A stretch of 64,000 bases of DNA from Candidatus Woesearchaeota archaeon (GCA_018302985.1 JAGVZA010000003.1:1-64000); one strand, 5' to 3'. Positions 1 to 9,204 are shown, counted from the first letter of the stretch. The notes: a model not told the origin generated them from the sequence alone. Numbers and translations are program-made.

Positions 1-357
1 GTAATCACCTGTACCTTTGGTTGCAATTTCTTCAGCTAAAAGAACTCCGCCATTGCCTGGACCAGTAGTGTTAGCACCTAAGAAAATGAGTTGACCATTG
101 GAGTCTATGGCTTGAACTGTAATGTTGGAGATGTTATCATAGTAAGGGTCTCCAGCAGTTCCTGAACCATGCCATCCTGTAACGTTTGTGATATTAAATA
201 TGATTGAAATGGTACGGTCTGGGAATCCCACACCGGCAGTTAAATTGGCTGGAGCGAAACTCGCGTCAGTCACTGCGAAAAGAGCTGAGACTTGATGAGC
301 CCCAACAAGAACGAATATAGCTAAAAAGAAGAACATTATTCTTCGAAAAGTATTCAT
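1..357 (-). CDS. secreted surface protein, N-terminal part only
   Basis: The gene runs off the left edge, so only the first 119 residues are visible. They begin with a basic N-terminus (MNTFRR) and a hydrophobic stretch ending near residue 25 (VSA), a typical Sec signal peptide. The mature part is beta-rich with several Asn-X-Thr/Ser sequons (NLT, NIT, NVT, NIS, NTT), fitting an AglB-glycosylated exported protein. Three in-frame ATGs lie at 372, 363 and 357. I prefer 357 because GAGGTG (364-369 read on the minus strand) then sits 6-7 bases upstream. No family can be named from this fragment. Confidence 0.75.
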   Translation of the reverse strand, partial: MNTFRRIMFFFLAIFVLVGAHQVSALFAVTDASFAPANLTAGVGFPDRTISIIFNITNVTGWHGSGTAGDPYYDNISNITVQAIDSNGQLIFLGANTTGPGNGGVLLAEEIATKGTGDY

Positions 358-420
358 TGACATGCACCTCATGTGTTTGTGTTTAGATAATAGTAGATAT
401 TCAAATATCGGCTTTTTACT

Positions 421-437
421 CTTATATAAACCTTTCG
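421..437 (-). promoter_or_regulatory. BRE/TATA promoter of the left-edge surface protein gene
   Basis: Read on the minus strand this is CGAAAGGTTTATATAAG: a purine-rich BRE directly followed by a strong archaeal TATA box. Transcription would begin about 25 bases downstream (near 400), leaving a leader of about 40 bases that carries the GAGGTG ribosome-binding site. Confidence 0.65.
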
Positions 438-499
438 AAAACAAGACTTTATTAAAACCTTTATAATAAGGGTTTATCCATTTTTGCAACCGTTTTATG

Positions 500-2068
500 T
501 TATTTTTTTCTTTGAACTAAGAAGTAGTAACCTATGACTAAGATTATTATAATTACCAAGATAATTGTAACTGTAGAACCAAGAGAAGCCTTAGTACTCG
601 TGTCTTTCTCAGATGTACTTTTTACCACTTCTTTTTCTTTATTGTCAGTAGATGTTGTTATTAAAGAGAAGGTTAGATCAGCATATTTAGTATATTTTTT
701 ATGGAAAGTTACTAGAATATCGTTTCGACTATCGCCATCTACATCAACTTCTTCCGTTTCGCCTTTATTAATCATTATTTCTTGCGGTGTTGACGCGATT
801 GTCAAAGTAGCTTGCTCATCAGAAACTTTTTGAAGCCTAATACTATGTTGTTGTCCATTCCACAAGAATGTTGTAGTTGCTCCCACTTGCATAAGTCTGC
901 TAACTCCTTCTGTAGTGAGTGAACCTGCGTCTGAAACTGAATTTTTACCAACCTTAATTTTTGCTACAGGAGCTACAAAATCTCTATTACCGAAAGCACT
1001 AGAACTTCTAGGTGGTTTTTTAACAACTGTAAATGAAAGATTAGTCGCATTAGTATTTCCAGCAACATCAACAACTTCACACATCGCAAGATAGTCTCCA
1101 AGTTCTCTTGTTTCTTGGAAAGTTATCTCTCGAGTGTTAGTATTATTGAGTGCGATAGGTTCAACAAAGTGTTCAAGTACGGACGGATTATTGCTGCCTG
1201 GAACAATAACTGAGATTGTAGTTTCATTGAAACCATCTTCATCAGACCGAGTACAAGCTATAATTGCAGGATCTGTTGCTTCAAAAGTTCTTTTGCTAGC
1301 ACGCGTTATAGTATCAAGAATATCCATACTGATACCAGAAGCTTCTAAACCACCGTTAAATGTTAGATTGTTAGTATAGCCCGTATTATTTGTATCGTCG
1401 CTATCAGTACAAGCAATATTCCATGTATGTCCTCCTATTGGAGGGGTATTAATAAAAACAACCTCAGTCCCATTAGCTACATTTGTTGTTGTATTAATGA
1501 CAGATCCGTCTGTCGCGTTATCAGGATCAAGAGTGAGATTACATGTCGCAATGGTTGAAAATATCAAATCAACTACAGTCGCGTTAAATGTTACTTCAGT
1601 GCTGTTTATCAACGCATTGTTGCTAGGTTCATTAGCAGTTAGAGTTGGCGGCGTATTATCCACAGTAACATTTTCCACAAGAGTACTATTGTATGATGCA
1701 TCTGGAGATTCTGTGAAATTTGATTGATTTGTATATGCGGCTGTAACGTTAATAGTGAAGTTTGTTCCGTCACCAACACCACTTGCTGTTGTATCCCAGT
1801 CGATTGCATAGGTTGTAAGATTCTCTGTAAGATTATAACCTATCAGCTCAAATTGCCCCGTCCCATTATGCACTTCAAATGTGACATTCGTTACGTTACT
1901 ATTGTCATCTAAGGTATCGATAGTAACTATTATAGTAAAATTTTGACTGAGATTTTGCAATGTAGTTGGCGCTGTGATAACTACTCCACCAGGATAATTA
2001 GCAAAAACGAAATAACCTACTCCCAAAAGAAGTAAAATCCAAATGAAAGCTCTTTTTAGACTCCGCAT
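500..2068 (-). CDS. membrane-anchored surface protein with Ig-like domains and many N-glycosylation sequons
   Basis: The protein is about 522 residues. It has an N-terminal hydrophobic segment (LKRAFIWILLLLGVGYFVFA), long beta-rich Ig-like regions (for example the TPPTLTANEPSNN-type start near residue 140), a Ser-rich linker, a second beta domain with an acidic DVDGDSRND loop that could bind calcium, and a C-terminal transmembrane helix followed by QRKK. The topology is therefore outside-facing with a short cytoplasmic tail. Asn-X-Ser/Thr sequons are very dense in the first 350 residues, making it a likely AglB substrate. A TTG start at 2077 is possible, but the TATA box at 2095-2102 predicts initiation near 2073, so ATG 2068 is preferred. 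No named family recognised. Confidence 0.8.
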   Translation of the reverse strand: MRSLKRAFIWILLLLGVGYFVFANYPGGVVITAPTTLQNLSQNFTIIVTIDTLDDNSNVTNVTFEVHNGTGQFELIGYNLTENLTTYAIDWDTTASGVGDGTNFTINVTAAYTNQSNFTESPDASYNSTLVENVTVDNTPPTLTANEPSNNALINSTEVTFNATVVDLIFSTIATCNLTLDPDNATDGSVINTTTNVANGTEVVFINTPPIGGHTWNIACTDSDDTNNTGYTNNLTFNGGLEASGISMDILDTITRASKRTFEATDPAIIACTRSDEDGFNETTISVIVPGSNNPSVLEHFVEPIALNNTNTREITFQETRELGDYLAMCEVVDVAGNTNATNLSFTVVKKPPRSSSAFGNRDFVAPVAKIKVGKNSVSDAGSLTTEGVSRLMQVGATTTFLWNGQQHSIRLQKVSDEQATLTIASTPQEIMINKGETEEVDVDGDSRNDILVTFHKKYTKYADLTFSLITTSTDNKEKEVVKSTSEKDTSTKASLGSTVTIILVIIIILVIGYYFLVQRKK

Positions 2069-2094
2069 ATCTTTCAATTATCTAGAACTTCTCG

Positions 2095-2102
2095 TTTATA
2101 AA
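2095..2102 (-). promoter_or_regulatory. TATA box of the Ig-like surface protein gene
   Basis: A TTTATAAA box is centred about 30 bases before the ATG at 2068 and only about 21 before the upstream TTG. The spacing favours the ATG as the real start, with a leader of a few bases at most. Confidence 0.55.
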
Positions 2103-2145
2103 TTTATCTGAGAAGCTATTTTCGAGTATTTTAGTTAAAAACTTA

Positions 2146-3240
2146 TTAGTGATGATAATCTTCAGTATGTTCACTGACATATAAAGATAGAAATACAGCA
2201 GAAATTGCTAAAATGAGTGGACCAATAATAATACCTAATAATCCAAATACTTCGAGACCTCCTAATACTCCTAAAAGCACTAAAGCTGGATGGATATTTC
2301 CCTTACTTCCAATAATTTTTGGTCGAACTACATTATCAATAGTACTTACAATGAAGAGTCCGTATAAGAGTAAACCTACTCCGCTGAATGTTTCTCCCGT
2401 TGCTAATTTGAAAATGGCCGCAGGCAACCATACAAACGCAGGTCCAACAAAAGGAATCATCGCTAAAATAGTCATGACTAGACCCCATAATAATGGCGAA
2501 GAAACGCCGAATATCCATAATCCTATGGCACCAATAGCTCCCTGTACTATTGCAGTAATCACAATTCCATAAATGGTTGCATAGATAACACTATTGAATT
2601 TCTCACTTACATGACGACGATGCTTTTCTTTTAAGGGAAGATGCATACTTATTTTTTCACCTAATACCTTTCCTTCTTTGAGCATATAGAACATTACAAA
2701 AAACATTACAAAAAATTCAAGCAATTTTTTTGGTAAGGAGATTAAAAAGTCAGAAGTTCCACGAGCAAGCGATAAAGTTAATTTGTTTAAAGAGTCTTTG
2801 ACATAAGTATCGAATTCAATATTTCCTCGCAACAACTCTGGAATCTTTTCTTCAAATTTTGAAAAATCTAAATCTTTAATTTCTTGAAAAAAAGTTATGG
2901 ATTGTCCTATTAAGGCATTGGCGGTGAAAAAAAGAGGTATAATAAAAATTAAAATAACTGATAGAATGGTCAATGATGCTGCTAAATTTTGATTTACTAC
3001 TGTTTTTCTTAACCATTTATAAACTGGAAAAAATATATATGCAATTAAAATACCACTAAGAATAGCAATCAAAAAAGATTTTACTAAGAAAATAGAAAAC
3101 AACAGAAATGCAATAATCATTACAATAAAAAAATACTTAGATTGTTTATGAATGTCTACTGTTTCCTCCATAGCTCGCACCTTCTTTTTTACAGCTTTTT
3201 TTCTATATAAAGCTTCGCGTTTCCCCCTCTTTTTTCCCAT
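2146..3240 (-). CDS. AI-2E family transporter (PerM/YdiK-like permease)
   Basis: This 364-residue polytopic membrane protein has the AI-2E family layout. A basic N-terminus (residues 1-30) precedes paired hydrophobic helices (about 36-80). A central amphipathic region with FFVMFYMLKEG follows, and the C-terminal half is rich in the family's glycine/proline motifs (PFVGPAFVWLPAAI and GLEVFGLLGIIIGPLILA). Family members are proposed to export small molecules or drive Na+(Li+)/H+ antiport; the substrate here cannot be told. It starts about 27 bases from the palindromic TATA box shared with the divergent diphthamide gene and is probably leaderless. Confidence 0.85.
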   Translation of the reverse strand: MGKKRGKREALYRKKAVKKKVRAMEETVDIHKQSKYFFIVMIIAFLLFSIFLVKSFLIAILSGILIAYIFFPVYKWLRKTVVNQNLAASLTILSVILIFIIPLFFTANALIGQSITFFQEIKDLDFSKFEEKIPELLRGNIEFDTYVKDSLNKLTLSLARGTSDFLISLPKKLLEFFVMFFVMFYMLKEGKVLGEKISMHLPLKEKHRRHVSEKFNSVIYATIYGIVITAIVQGAIGAIGLWIFGVSSPLLWGLVMTILAMIPFVGPAFVWLPAAIFKLATGETFSGVGLLLYGLFIVSTIDNVVRPKIIGSKGNIHPALVLLGVLGGLEVFGLLGIIIGPLILAISAVFLSLYVSEHTEDYHH

Positions 3241-3263
3241 TTATTAGCTAAAAAATGATAACA

Positions 3264-3271
3264 TTTATAAA
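3264..3271. promoter_or_regulatory. palindromic TATA box shared by two divergent genes
   Basis: TTTATAAA is its own reverse complement. It is centred 26-27 bases before ATG 3294 (plus, diphthine-ammonia ligase) and 27-28 bases before ATG 3240 (minus, AI-2E permease). The intergenic space is only 53 bases and no other TATA-like element is needed for either gene. Confidence 0.6.
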
Positions 3272-3293
3272 GTATTCTTTCCCTAATGTGCTT

Positions 3294-3998
3294 ATGGAAG
3301 TCGCAGTCCTCTATTCTGGTGGCAAAGACAGTACTTATGCTATTGAAAGATGTCTTCAAAAGAAATGGAAGATCAAATATTTGCTCTCAGTTAAACCAAC
3401 TCGCAATGACTGTTACTTATTTCACTATCCTACAGTCGAATTGACTAAAGAATTATCACAAATACTAGGATTAAAACATATTTACACTACTTGTGATGTA
3501 GCTGATCCTGTTCAAGAAGCAAAAATTGTTCGTGATATTGTGGCACAAAACCCTGTAGATGCATTAGTCTTAGGTGGTATTGGTCTTCAAGAAACACAGC
3601 TCAAAAGCATCAGAGAAGCAGTTTTTGACTTAGGTGTTGAAGTCTTTGCAAGCCATATGGGCGAAGACCATGAAAAATTAGTAAGAGAAATGATAGAAAA
3701 AGGATATGATATTCGCATTACCCAAGTTGCAGTTGATGGATTAGGCAAACCTTGGGTTGGTAAAAAAATCAGCAAGGAAACATTTCCACAACTCAAGAAA
3801 GCATCAGAACAATTTGGTTTCCATATTGGCGCAGAAGGCGGTCATTATGACACTTTAGTAGTTGATGGTCCTATCTTCAACAAAAAAATAGAAATTACTG
3901 CATCTGAAGTGCACATGGAAGATGAACTTTGCGGTCACTTAAAAGTTACTGGTTTTACTGTTGTTGAGAAAAATCCTTTATTACGCAGTGTTTATTGA
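3294..3998 (+). CDS. dph6: diphthine--ammonia ligase (Dph6-type PP-loop ATPase)
   Basis: It catalyses the last step of diphthamide synthesis on elongation factor 2, amidating diphthine with ammonia and ATP. The 235-residue protein opens with the PP-loop SGGKDS (residues 8-13), has the family's central LGGIGLQETQLKSIREAV region and ends with the EGGHYDTLVVDGP motif typical of archaeal Dph6 (TIGR00289/TIGR03679 group). The open frame extends 13 codons upstream, but the shared TATA box makes ATG 3294 a leaderless start and the encoded protein then begins exactly at the conserved MEVAVLYSGGKDS. It converges with, and overlaps by 7 bases, the HAD gene. Confidence 0.9.
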   Translation: MEVAVLYSGGKDSTYAIERCLQKKWKIKYLLSVKPTRNDCYLFHYPTVELTKELSQILGLKHIYTTCDVADPVQEAKIVRDIVAQNPVDALVLGGIGLQETQLKSIREAVFDLGVEVFASHMGEDHEKLVREMIEKGYDIRITQVAVDGLGKPWVGKKISKETFPQLKKASEQFGFHIGAEGGHYDTLVVDGPIFNKKIEITASEVHMEDELCGHLKVTGFTVVEKNPLLRSVY

Positions 3999-4654
3999 AT
4001 ACTAGTACTAATTTCTTTGAGTTTTTTACATATTCTATAAGGACTTTCTTTTTTTAGTTGCGCTATGTTATTTACACCACTTGGGATAGCAATTACTCGC
4101 ACATGCGCTCTTTTACCTGCACGAATATCATAGATACTGTCGCCAATAAAATAAGCAGCTTTGTGTCTTGCTATGTGCTCTGCCTTGAGCAACTCATCAG
4201 GCGCTGGTTTAGGATGTTTTACTTGATCTTGACCTATGATTATCGAAAACCATTTTTTTGGTATTTTTGCCGCTTCTAGAAGTGCCATAATTAACTCATG
4301 ATTACAGTTAGAGATCAAAGCTAATTTCCATTGTTGTTGTAATTTTTTAAGTATTCTTTTAGCACCAGGAATTACCTTTACAAATTTTTTTGTGTTCTTT
4401 CTTACTAAAAGATCATGATCATAGATAATTTTATCAATAAATTTAGCTGTTGTTCCTGGAAATAAATTTTGTATAATCTTTCTACTTCCTTCACCAAAAT
4501 GTTTTAGAATTTCTTTATTAGTAATCTTTTTTTTAATCTTATTTTTTTTGAAAGCTAGTTGATATGCCTCTAAATGGCACTTATTACTTTTAATTAAAGT
4601 ATTATCTAAATCAAAACAAATAAGACCTAGTTCTTTCTTCCTCTTTTTTTGCAC
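3992..4654 (-). CDS. HAD-superfamily phosphatase (phosphoglycolate phosphatase/beta-PGM-like)
   Basis: Motif I is FDLDNTLIKS (D14 nucleophile, D16 acid/base), motif II is LISNCN, motif III is the KHPKPAPD lysine, and motif IV is FIGDSIYDIRAG. These make it a complete class I HAD hydrolase with a helical cap (residues about 25-95), at the usual length of 220 residues. The substrate is unknown; sugar phosphates or phosphoglycolate are typical. The start is GTG at 4654, since no ATG lies before motif I. It lies about 29 bases from the palindromic TATA box at 4681-4686, so it is probably leaderless. Confidence 0.85.
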   Translation of the reverse strand: MQKKRKKELGLICFDLDNTLIKSNKCHLEAYQLAFKKNKIKKKITNKEILKHFGEGSRKIIQNLFPGTTAKFIDKIIYDHDLLVRKNTKKFVKVIPGAKRILKKLQQQWKLALISNCNHELIMALLEAAKIPKKWFSIIIGQDQVKHPKPAPDELLKAEHIARHKAAYFIGDSIYDIRAGKRAHVRVIAIPSGVNNIAQLKKESPYRICKKLKEISTSIQ

Positions 4655-4680
4655 GTTCTTTACAGGAATAACACAAGCTA

Positions 4681-4686
4681 TTTAAA
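4681..4686. promoter_or_regulatory. palindromic TATA box shared by HAD and SpoIIM-like genes
   Basis: TTTAAA within CTATTTAAAGAT is centred 25-26 bases before ATG 4709 (plus) and 29-30 bases before GTG 4654 (minus). The whole intergenic interval is 54 bases, so one symmetric box can serve both directions. Confidence 0.55.
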
Positions 4687-4708
4687 GATGCCTAGATCTT
4701 AAAAGCTA

Positions 4709-5605
4709 ATGGTGTTAGAATCTTTAACCACGCCTCAGCGTGCGGAGCGTAAGCCTTGGGATTTATTTTTCATCGGCATTATTTATGCAGCAGTTGGACT
4801 TTTTCTCGCTATCTGGGTTTTCAAGGAAGAAGCAAGCATCGTGATGGTTTTGTTGACTGTTGTTGCTTGTGTGCCTTTGATGTATAATACTTTGCGCCTT
4901 GAGGAAGAAAAAGATACAACTATAGAATCAGAAAGAACTTTGTTGAAAGAACATAGTCGCGCTTTATCATTTTTCATGTTTCTTTTTGTTGGATTCTGCA
5001 TTGCATTTTCTTTAGCTTACATTTTTCTACCAGCATCTATTGTGGAATCTGCTTTCCAAACTCAGACCAATACCATTAGAAATATTAACTCACAAATTTC
5101 AGGAGAAACTATTAACAGCGGTGCTATTTCTGGAGGAACTATAGAAGGCGACGCCATTGGCGGTGCACTCTTATTTATCCAAATTTTTCTTAACAACTTT
5201 AAAGTTATGCTTTTTTGTATTTTCTTTTCGTTTTTCTATGGTGCGGGAGCTATCTTTATTTTAACCTGGAATGCTTCAGTCATTAGCGCAGCTATTGGAA
5301 CTTTTTTTAGATCTCATATTAGTGATTATGCCTCTTCTCTAGGGTTGGTTAAGGTAGCTGGTTATTTCCATATTTATTCTTTGAGCCTTCTTCGTTATTT
5401 TGTTCATGGACTTCCTGAAATCTTAGCTTATTTTATTGGAGGATTAGCAGGAGGAATCATTTCTGTAGCAGTCATTCGTCATGATTTTGGCACTCAAACC
5501 TTTAGAAAAATTGTCAGAGACGCTTTTGACCTTTTCTTATTAGCTATTGTTGTCTTATTAATTGCTGCAGGCATAGAAGTCTATATCACACCACTACTTT
5601 TTTAA
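4709..5605 (+). CDS. SpoIIM/DUF95-family integral membrane protein
   Basis: This 298-residue polytopic membrane protein has SpoIIM (stage II sporulation M, DUF95) hallmarks. These are the long FFYGAGAIFILTWNASVISAAIG segment (about residues 175-200), then YFVHGLPEILAYFIGGLAGG (about 230-250) and a C-terminal membrane helix. Two extra helices and a polar insert with SGETINSG-type repeats (about 130-150) lie N-terminally. Archaeal members are common beside membrane or glycosylation genes, but their role is unknown; sporulation is not implied. It is followed after 24 bases by aglB, whose TATA box overlaps this gene's stop codon. Confidence 0.8.
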   Translation: MVLESLTTPQRAERKPWDLFFIGIIYAAVGLFLAIWVFKEEASIVMVLLTVVACVPLMYNTLRLEEEKDTTIESERTLLKEHSRALSFFMFLFVGFCIAFSLAYIFLPASIVESAFQTQTNTIRNINSQISGETINSGAISGGTIEGDAIGGALLFIQIFLNNFKVMLFCIFFSFFYGAGAIFILTWNASVISAAIGTFFRSHISDYASSLGLVKVAGYFHIYSLSLLRYFVHGLPEILAYFIGGLAGGIISVAVIRHDFGTQTFRKIVRDAFDLFLLAIVVLLIAAGIEVYITPLLF

Positions 5606-5629
5606 AGGGGAAGAAGTCCTTTACCTTCC

Positions 5630-8257
5630 ATGGCTGATGTTTTAGAACAGCGAAAAGAAAAAGTTGTCAATTTCCTTAAACGTTATCAATCTTGGATAGT
5701 TTATGTAGTTCTAGCACTTATCTTACTTCTTACTTTTTTTAACCGCACCGCACCCTTACCCAATCTGATAGACGTCACTACGAATGATTATATTCCTATT
5801 GAGATAGACTCTTTTGCCTTTCTTCGCTATGCACAAGAACTTTCAGTAAATGGCACCCTAGCTGAGGTTGATTCTTTACGTTATTATCCAGATGGTTATC
5901 CTAATACTGGAGAATTTACTTTTTTGGCAACTTTTATTGTTTATCTCCATAAATTCCTTCACTTTTTTAATTCTTCTGTTACTCTCGCTTATGCAGATGT
6001 TCTTTATCCACCCATCGCCTTTGTTATCAGCCTTCTTTTCTTTTTCCTTTTGGCTCGACGCCTTTTTGATTATAGAGTAGCTTTATTGGCAACTGCTTAT
6101 TTAGCATTTATTCCTACTTATGTACAGCGAACTATAGCTGGTTTCTCTGATAAAGAAAGTCTTGGTATGATGTTTTTCTTCCTAACTCTTTATCTTTTTG
6201 TTCTTGCTTATCAACAATCACAACGTTCACGATCTCTTACTTTTGGCATTATTAGTGGAGTTGCTACCTTTTTTATGGCTCTTGCATGGGGGGGAGTTCA
6301 ATTTCTTTTCTTAGTCTTCGGTGTTTATTTATTGATCGAACTTCTTTTCAATCGTCAAAGTACTCAACATTTCTTAGCTTATGCTTCTTGGTTCGTTACT
6401 TCTTTTTTACTCTTACTTATTTTTTATCCTGCTCGTTATAGCTTTCCTACTCTTCTCTTCTCTCCTACGACTGCAATTCCTTTCTTTGTTTTCTTAATTA
6501 GTGTTATTTACCAAGTTCTTGTTCACTATGATCCTTTACGATTACGTACACGCTTTCATGAGAAATACCCTGTAGGAATCATTAGTTTTGTTCTTGCGTT
6601 TATTTTAGGCTTGATATTTATCTTACTCTTTTTGGGACCAACGGGTCTTTTCCAGCGCATTAGCGAGCAAATTTATTTTTTAACGTCTCCTTTTGGAGAA
6701 AGTAGATGGGGATTAACTGTTGCAGAAAGTCATCAGCCCTACATGCGTGATTTCGTAGGTCAACTTGGTAAAGTTTTCTTTGCACTTTTCTTGGCAGGAG
6801 CTGTAAGCGTATTTTATCTTCTTTTGGCACCTATAAAAGAAAATAGAAATAAATTAACTGTCTTTTTTGCACTTTTTGTATTAGCTTTTACTCTTAATCG
6901 TTATTCTCCAGATTCTTTTTTGAATGGCGATAATGGCATTTCTTTATTTCTTTTCTTTGGATCTTTTATTTTATTCTTCCTCTTTATCCTTATTGCATCA
7001 CTTCATATCTATCGTAAAAGAAGAGAACATTATCTTGAACTTACCAAATTAAATGGTTCTTATATCTTGGTCTTAGTTTGGTTTTTTATCACTATTGTTG
7101 GTGCACGAACTATGGTTCGTCTTATTCTGGTATTTTCACCAACTGTAGTTTTATTGAGCTCCTTTGCTTTAGTTTTCCTTTATGATCTTGGCATGCGACA
7201 GCGCCACCATGTGCTTCGCATAGTAACAGTTGTAGCCTTCCTTTGCTTATTATTACTTCCAGCTATTCAAGGAAGTTTAGTTTCTTATTATAAGAGTACT
7301 TCACTTACTACTCTAAACAGCGGACCTATTTATACACAACAATGGCAATATGCTATGCAATGGGTACGAGAAAATACACCTACTGACGCAGTGTTCGCAC
7401 ATTGGTGGGACTATGGTTATTGGGTACAAACAGGTGGTCAGCGTGCTACTGTCTCAGATGGGGGCAATAGCGGAGGAGCGGGCATTAATTTTAATAGTGC
7501 ACGTCATTTATTGACTACTCCTGATGATACTGATGCACTTACTTATATGAAGTCTCGCGGTGCTACCCATGTTTTAATTGTCTCCGAAGATGTAGGCAAA
7601 TATCCTGCTTTCTCTACTATAGGTAGTGATCTTTCCAATGATCGTTATTCCTGGATTCCTGCATTTCGTTTAGATGCACGTAATAGCCAAGAACTTCGTA
7701 ATCAAACTATTCGCGTTTATACAGGTTCAACTGCACTAGATCAAGATTTCATATTCAAAGATACTTTGCTTCCTCGAGGAGCTGCTGGCATCGGTGGATT
7801 TTTAGTTCCTTTTACAACTGTAGATGATTCTCAAGCTATTGTTGCTCAACCACAAGCAGTTGTTTTTTATAACAATCAGCGCTATGATATTCCCCTTCGT
7901 TGTCTTATAGTTCAAGGTAAGAAAACAGAATTCCCTATGAATGAAGGTCTTGATGCTTGCTTAACTATTATCCCAAGCGTTGAAGGCAATAATTTAAATC
8001 CTCTTGGAGCAGTTCTTTATCTTTCCCCGAAAACTAGAAATTCTTTCTTGGCACGCCATTATATTTATGGTGAAGTATCTCCAAATTTCAAAGTTGTTTA
8101 TGACGACTCAGCAAGTATCCCTCTTATGCTTTACAATGGTAGAATAGTTGGACCTCACAAAATTTGGGAAGCCAATATTCCTCCTACTATTATGGTCAAC
8201 GAAACGATGAGAAGCAGTCTCTTACCAGATGAACGTCTTTATTATGTTGTAAATTAA
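5630..8257 (+). CDS. aglB: oligosaccharyltransferase AglB (STT3 family)
   Basis: It transfers the assembled lipid-linked glycan to Asn in Asn-X-Ser/Thr sequons of exported proteins, with the active site outside the membrane. Visible hallmarks are the first acidic motif EIDSF (D60), the second motif GFSDKES (D174, E176), the TVAE motif of external loop 5 (363-366) and the signature WWDYG (592-596) at the start of the soluble C-terminal domain. About 12-13 membrane helices span residues 20-545. At 875 residues it is normal for the family. A TATA-like CTTTTTTTAAAG at 5596-5608 is about 28 bases upstream. It heads the plus-strand glycosylation array. Confidence 0.96.
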   Translation: MADVLEQRKEKVVNFLKRYQSWIVYVVLALILLLTFFNRTAPLPNLIDVTTNDYIPIEIDSFAFLRYAQELSVNGTLAEVDSLRYYPDGYPNTGEFTFLATFIVYLHKFLHFFNSSVTLAYADVLYPPIAFVISLLFFFLLARRLFDYRVALLATAYLAFIPTYVQRTIAGFSDKESLGMMFFFLTLYLFVLAYQQSQRSRSLTFGIISGVATFFMALAWGGVQFLFLVFGVYLLIELLFNRQSTQHFLAYASWFVTSFLLLLIFYPARYSFPTLLFSPTTAIPFFVFLISVIYQVLVHYDPLRLRTRFHEKYPVGIISFVLAFILGLIFILLFLGPTGLFQRISEQIYFLTSPFGESRWGLTVAESHQPYMRDFVGQLGKVFFALFLAGAVSVFYLLLAPIKENRNKLTVFFALFVLAFTLNRYSPDSFLNGDNGISLFLFFGSFILFFLFILIASLHIYRKRREHYLELTKLNGSYILVLVWFFITIVGARTMVRLILVFSPTVVLLSSFALVFLYDLGMRQRHHVLRIVTVVAFLCLLLLPAIQGSLVSYYKSTSLTTLNSGPIYTQQWQYAMQWVRENTPTDAVFAHWWDYGYWVQTGGQRATVSDGGNSGGAGINFNSARHLLTTPDDTDALTYMKSRGATHVLIVSEDVGKYPAFSTIGSDLSNDRYSWIPAFRLDARNSQELRNQTIRVYTGSTALDQDFIFKDTLLPRGAAGIGGFLVPFTTVDDSQAIVAQPQAVVFYNNQRYDIPLRCLIVQGKKTEFPMNEGLDACLTIIPSVEGNNLNPLGAVLYLSPKTRNSFLARHYIYGEVSPNFKVVYDDSASIPLMLYNGRIVGPHKIWEANIPPTIMVNETMRSSLLPDERLYYVVN

Positions 8258-8265
8258 TTGCCTAA

Positions 8266-8276
8266 ACTTTAAATAG
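8266..8276 (+). promoter_or_regulatory. TATA box of SDR epimerase gene
   Basis: ACTTTAAATAG lies between aglB and the SDR gene, centred about 29 bases before ATG 8300. The gene therefore probably has its own, nearly leaderless transcript rather than depending only on read-through. Confidence 0.5.
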
Positions 8277-8299
8277 TCCTCTTCTACTTTCTTTCTTTT

Positions 8300-9181
8300 A
8301 TGATACTTATAACTGGAGCAACAGGTTTTGTAGGAAGAGCGTTAGTTAGACGTTTGAGTCGTCGCTATAAACTGCGTTGCATTATTAGAGATACCTCTAA
8401 GATTCTTTCTTCTGATCCTAATGTTACTTTTTTAGAAGGCTCTCTTACTGATCCTGCTTTTCTTTCTAGAGCTCTTCAAGGTGTCAAAATCGTAGTTCAT
8501 ATTGCGGCAGTTCTTGATCCGAAAGACCCCTCATTACATACAGTGAATGTTTTAGGTACACGACATCTTCTTGCTGCAGCACGTCATGCAAAAGTAAGTC
8601 ATTTTATTTTTTTAAGCACTGGAAATGTTACTCATGGATGCCGAGATGCTTATACTCTCTCTAAAGTAGCTGCTGAATCTTTAGTTCAACAATTTCCTAA
8701 TCACTTAATTCTTCGCGAGCCTATTATTTATGGTCCTGGAGATGAACGCTACATAGGAAAACTTATTGTTTTTCTTCTTCGTTATCCAATTATTCCTATT
8801 CCTGGGAGAGGACAATGGACATTCCAACCTATTTTTATAGATGATCTTGTCTCTTACCTTGAAGAAAGCATTCAACGCCACATTGTCGGCACTTATACTT
8901 TAGCAGGCAAAGATACTATTTCTTATCTTGATCTAGTAGATCTTTTGCAACAAGAATTACATCAATCCAAACCTTACCTTTTTGTACCCCTTTCTTTACT
9001 TAGATTTGCAGCTGGATTTCTTTCTCTTTTTGGTATTTCTCCTCCTCTGACTAGAACACAACTTAGCAATCTTACTTCGTCACGCACCCATTCACTCAAA
9101 GAACAATATGCAACATTTAAACATCGTCCCCTATCCTTGAAGCAAGGCATTAAACAGACTCTTCAGACGAAATCTTTATAA
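8300..9181 (+). CDS. NAD(P)-dependent nucleotide-sugar epimerase/dehydratase (extended SDR)
   Basis: The Rossmann start ITGATGFVGRALVRRL carries the GxxGxxG nucleotide-binding motif (residues 5-11), followed by a VVHIAAVLDP segment and the catalytic Tyr-X3-Lys as YTLSK near residue 112. At 293 residues it matches short extended-SDR members such as NDUFA9-like or UDP-sugar epimerase proteins. Its place directly behind aglB suggests it modifies a nucleotide sugar for the N-glycan, but the substrate is not determinable. A C-terminal hydrophobic stretch (about 225-245) recalls atypical SDR proteins. Confidence 0.85.
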   Translation: MILITGATGFVGRALVRRLSRRYKLRCIIRDTSKILSSDPNVTFLEGSLTDPAFLSRALQGVKIVVHIAAVLDPKDPSLHTVNVLGTRHLLAAARHAKVSHFIFLSTGNVTHGCRDAYTLSKVAAESLVQQFPNHLILREPIIYGPGDERYIGKLIVFLLRYPIIPIPGRGQWTFQPIFIDDLVSYLEESIQRHIVGTYTLAGKDTISYLDLVDLLQQELHQSKPYLFVPLSLLRFAAGFLSLFGISPPLTRTQLSNLTSSRTHSLKEQYATFKHRPLSLKQGIKQTLQTKSL

Positions 9182-9204
9182 CACGACCTCTTCTCAATTC
9201 TTCT

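Noticed and set aside
2213..2572. 119-residue open frame opposite the AI-2E permease
   Set aside because: Antisense shadow with proline/threonine runs that mirror membrane codons.
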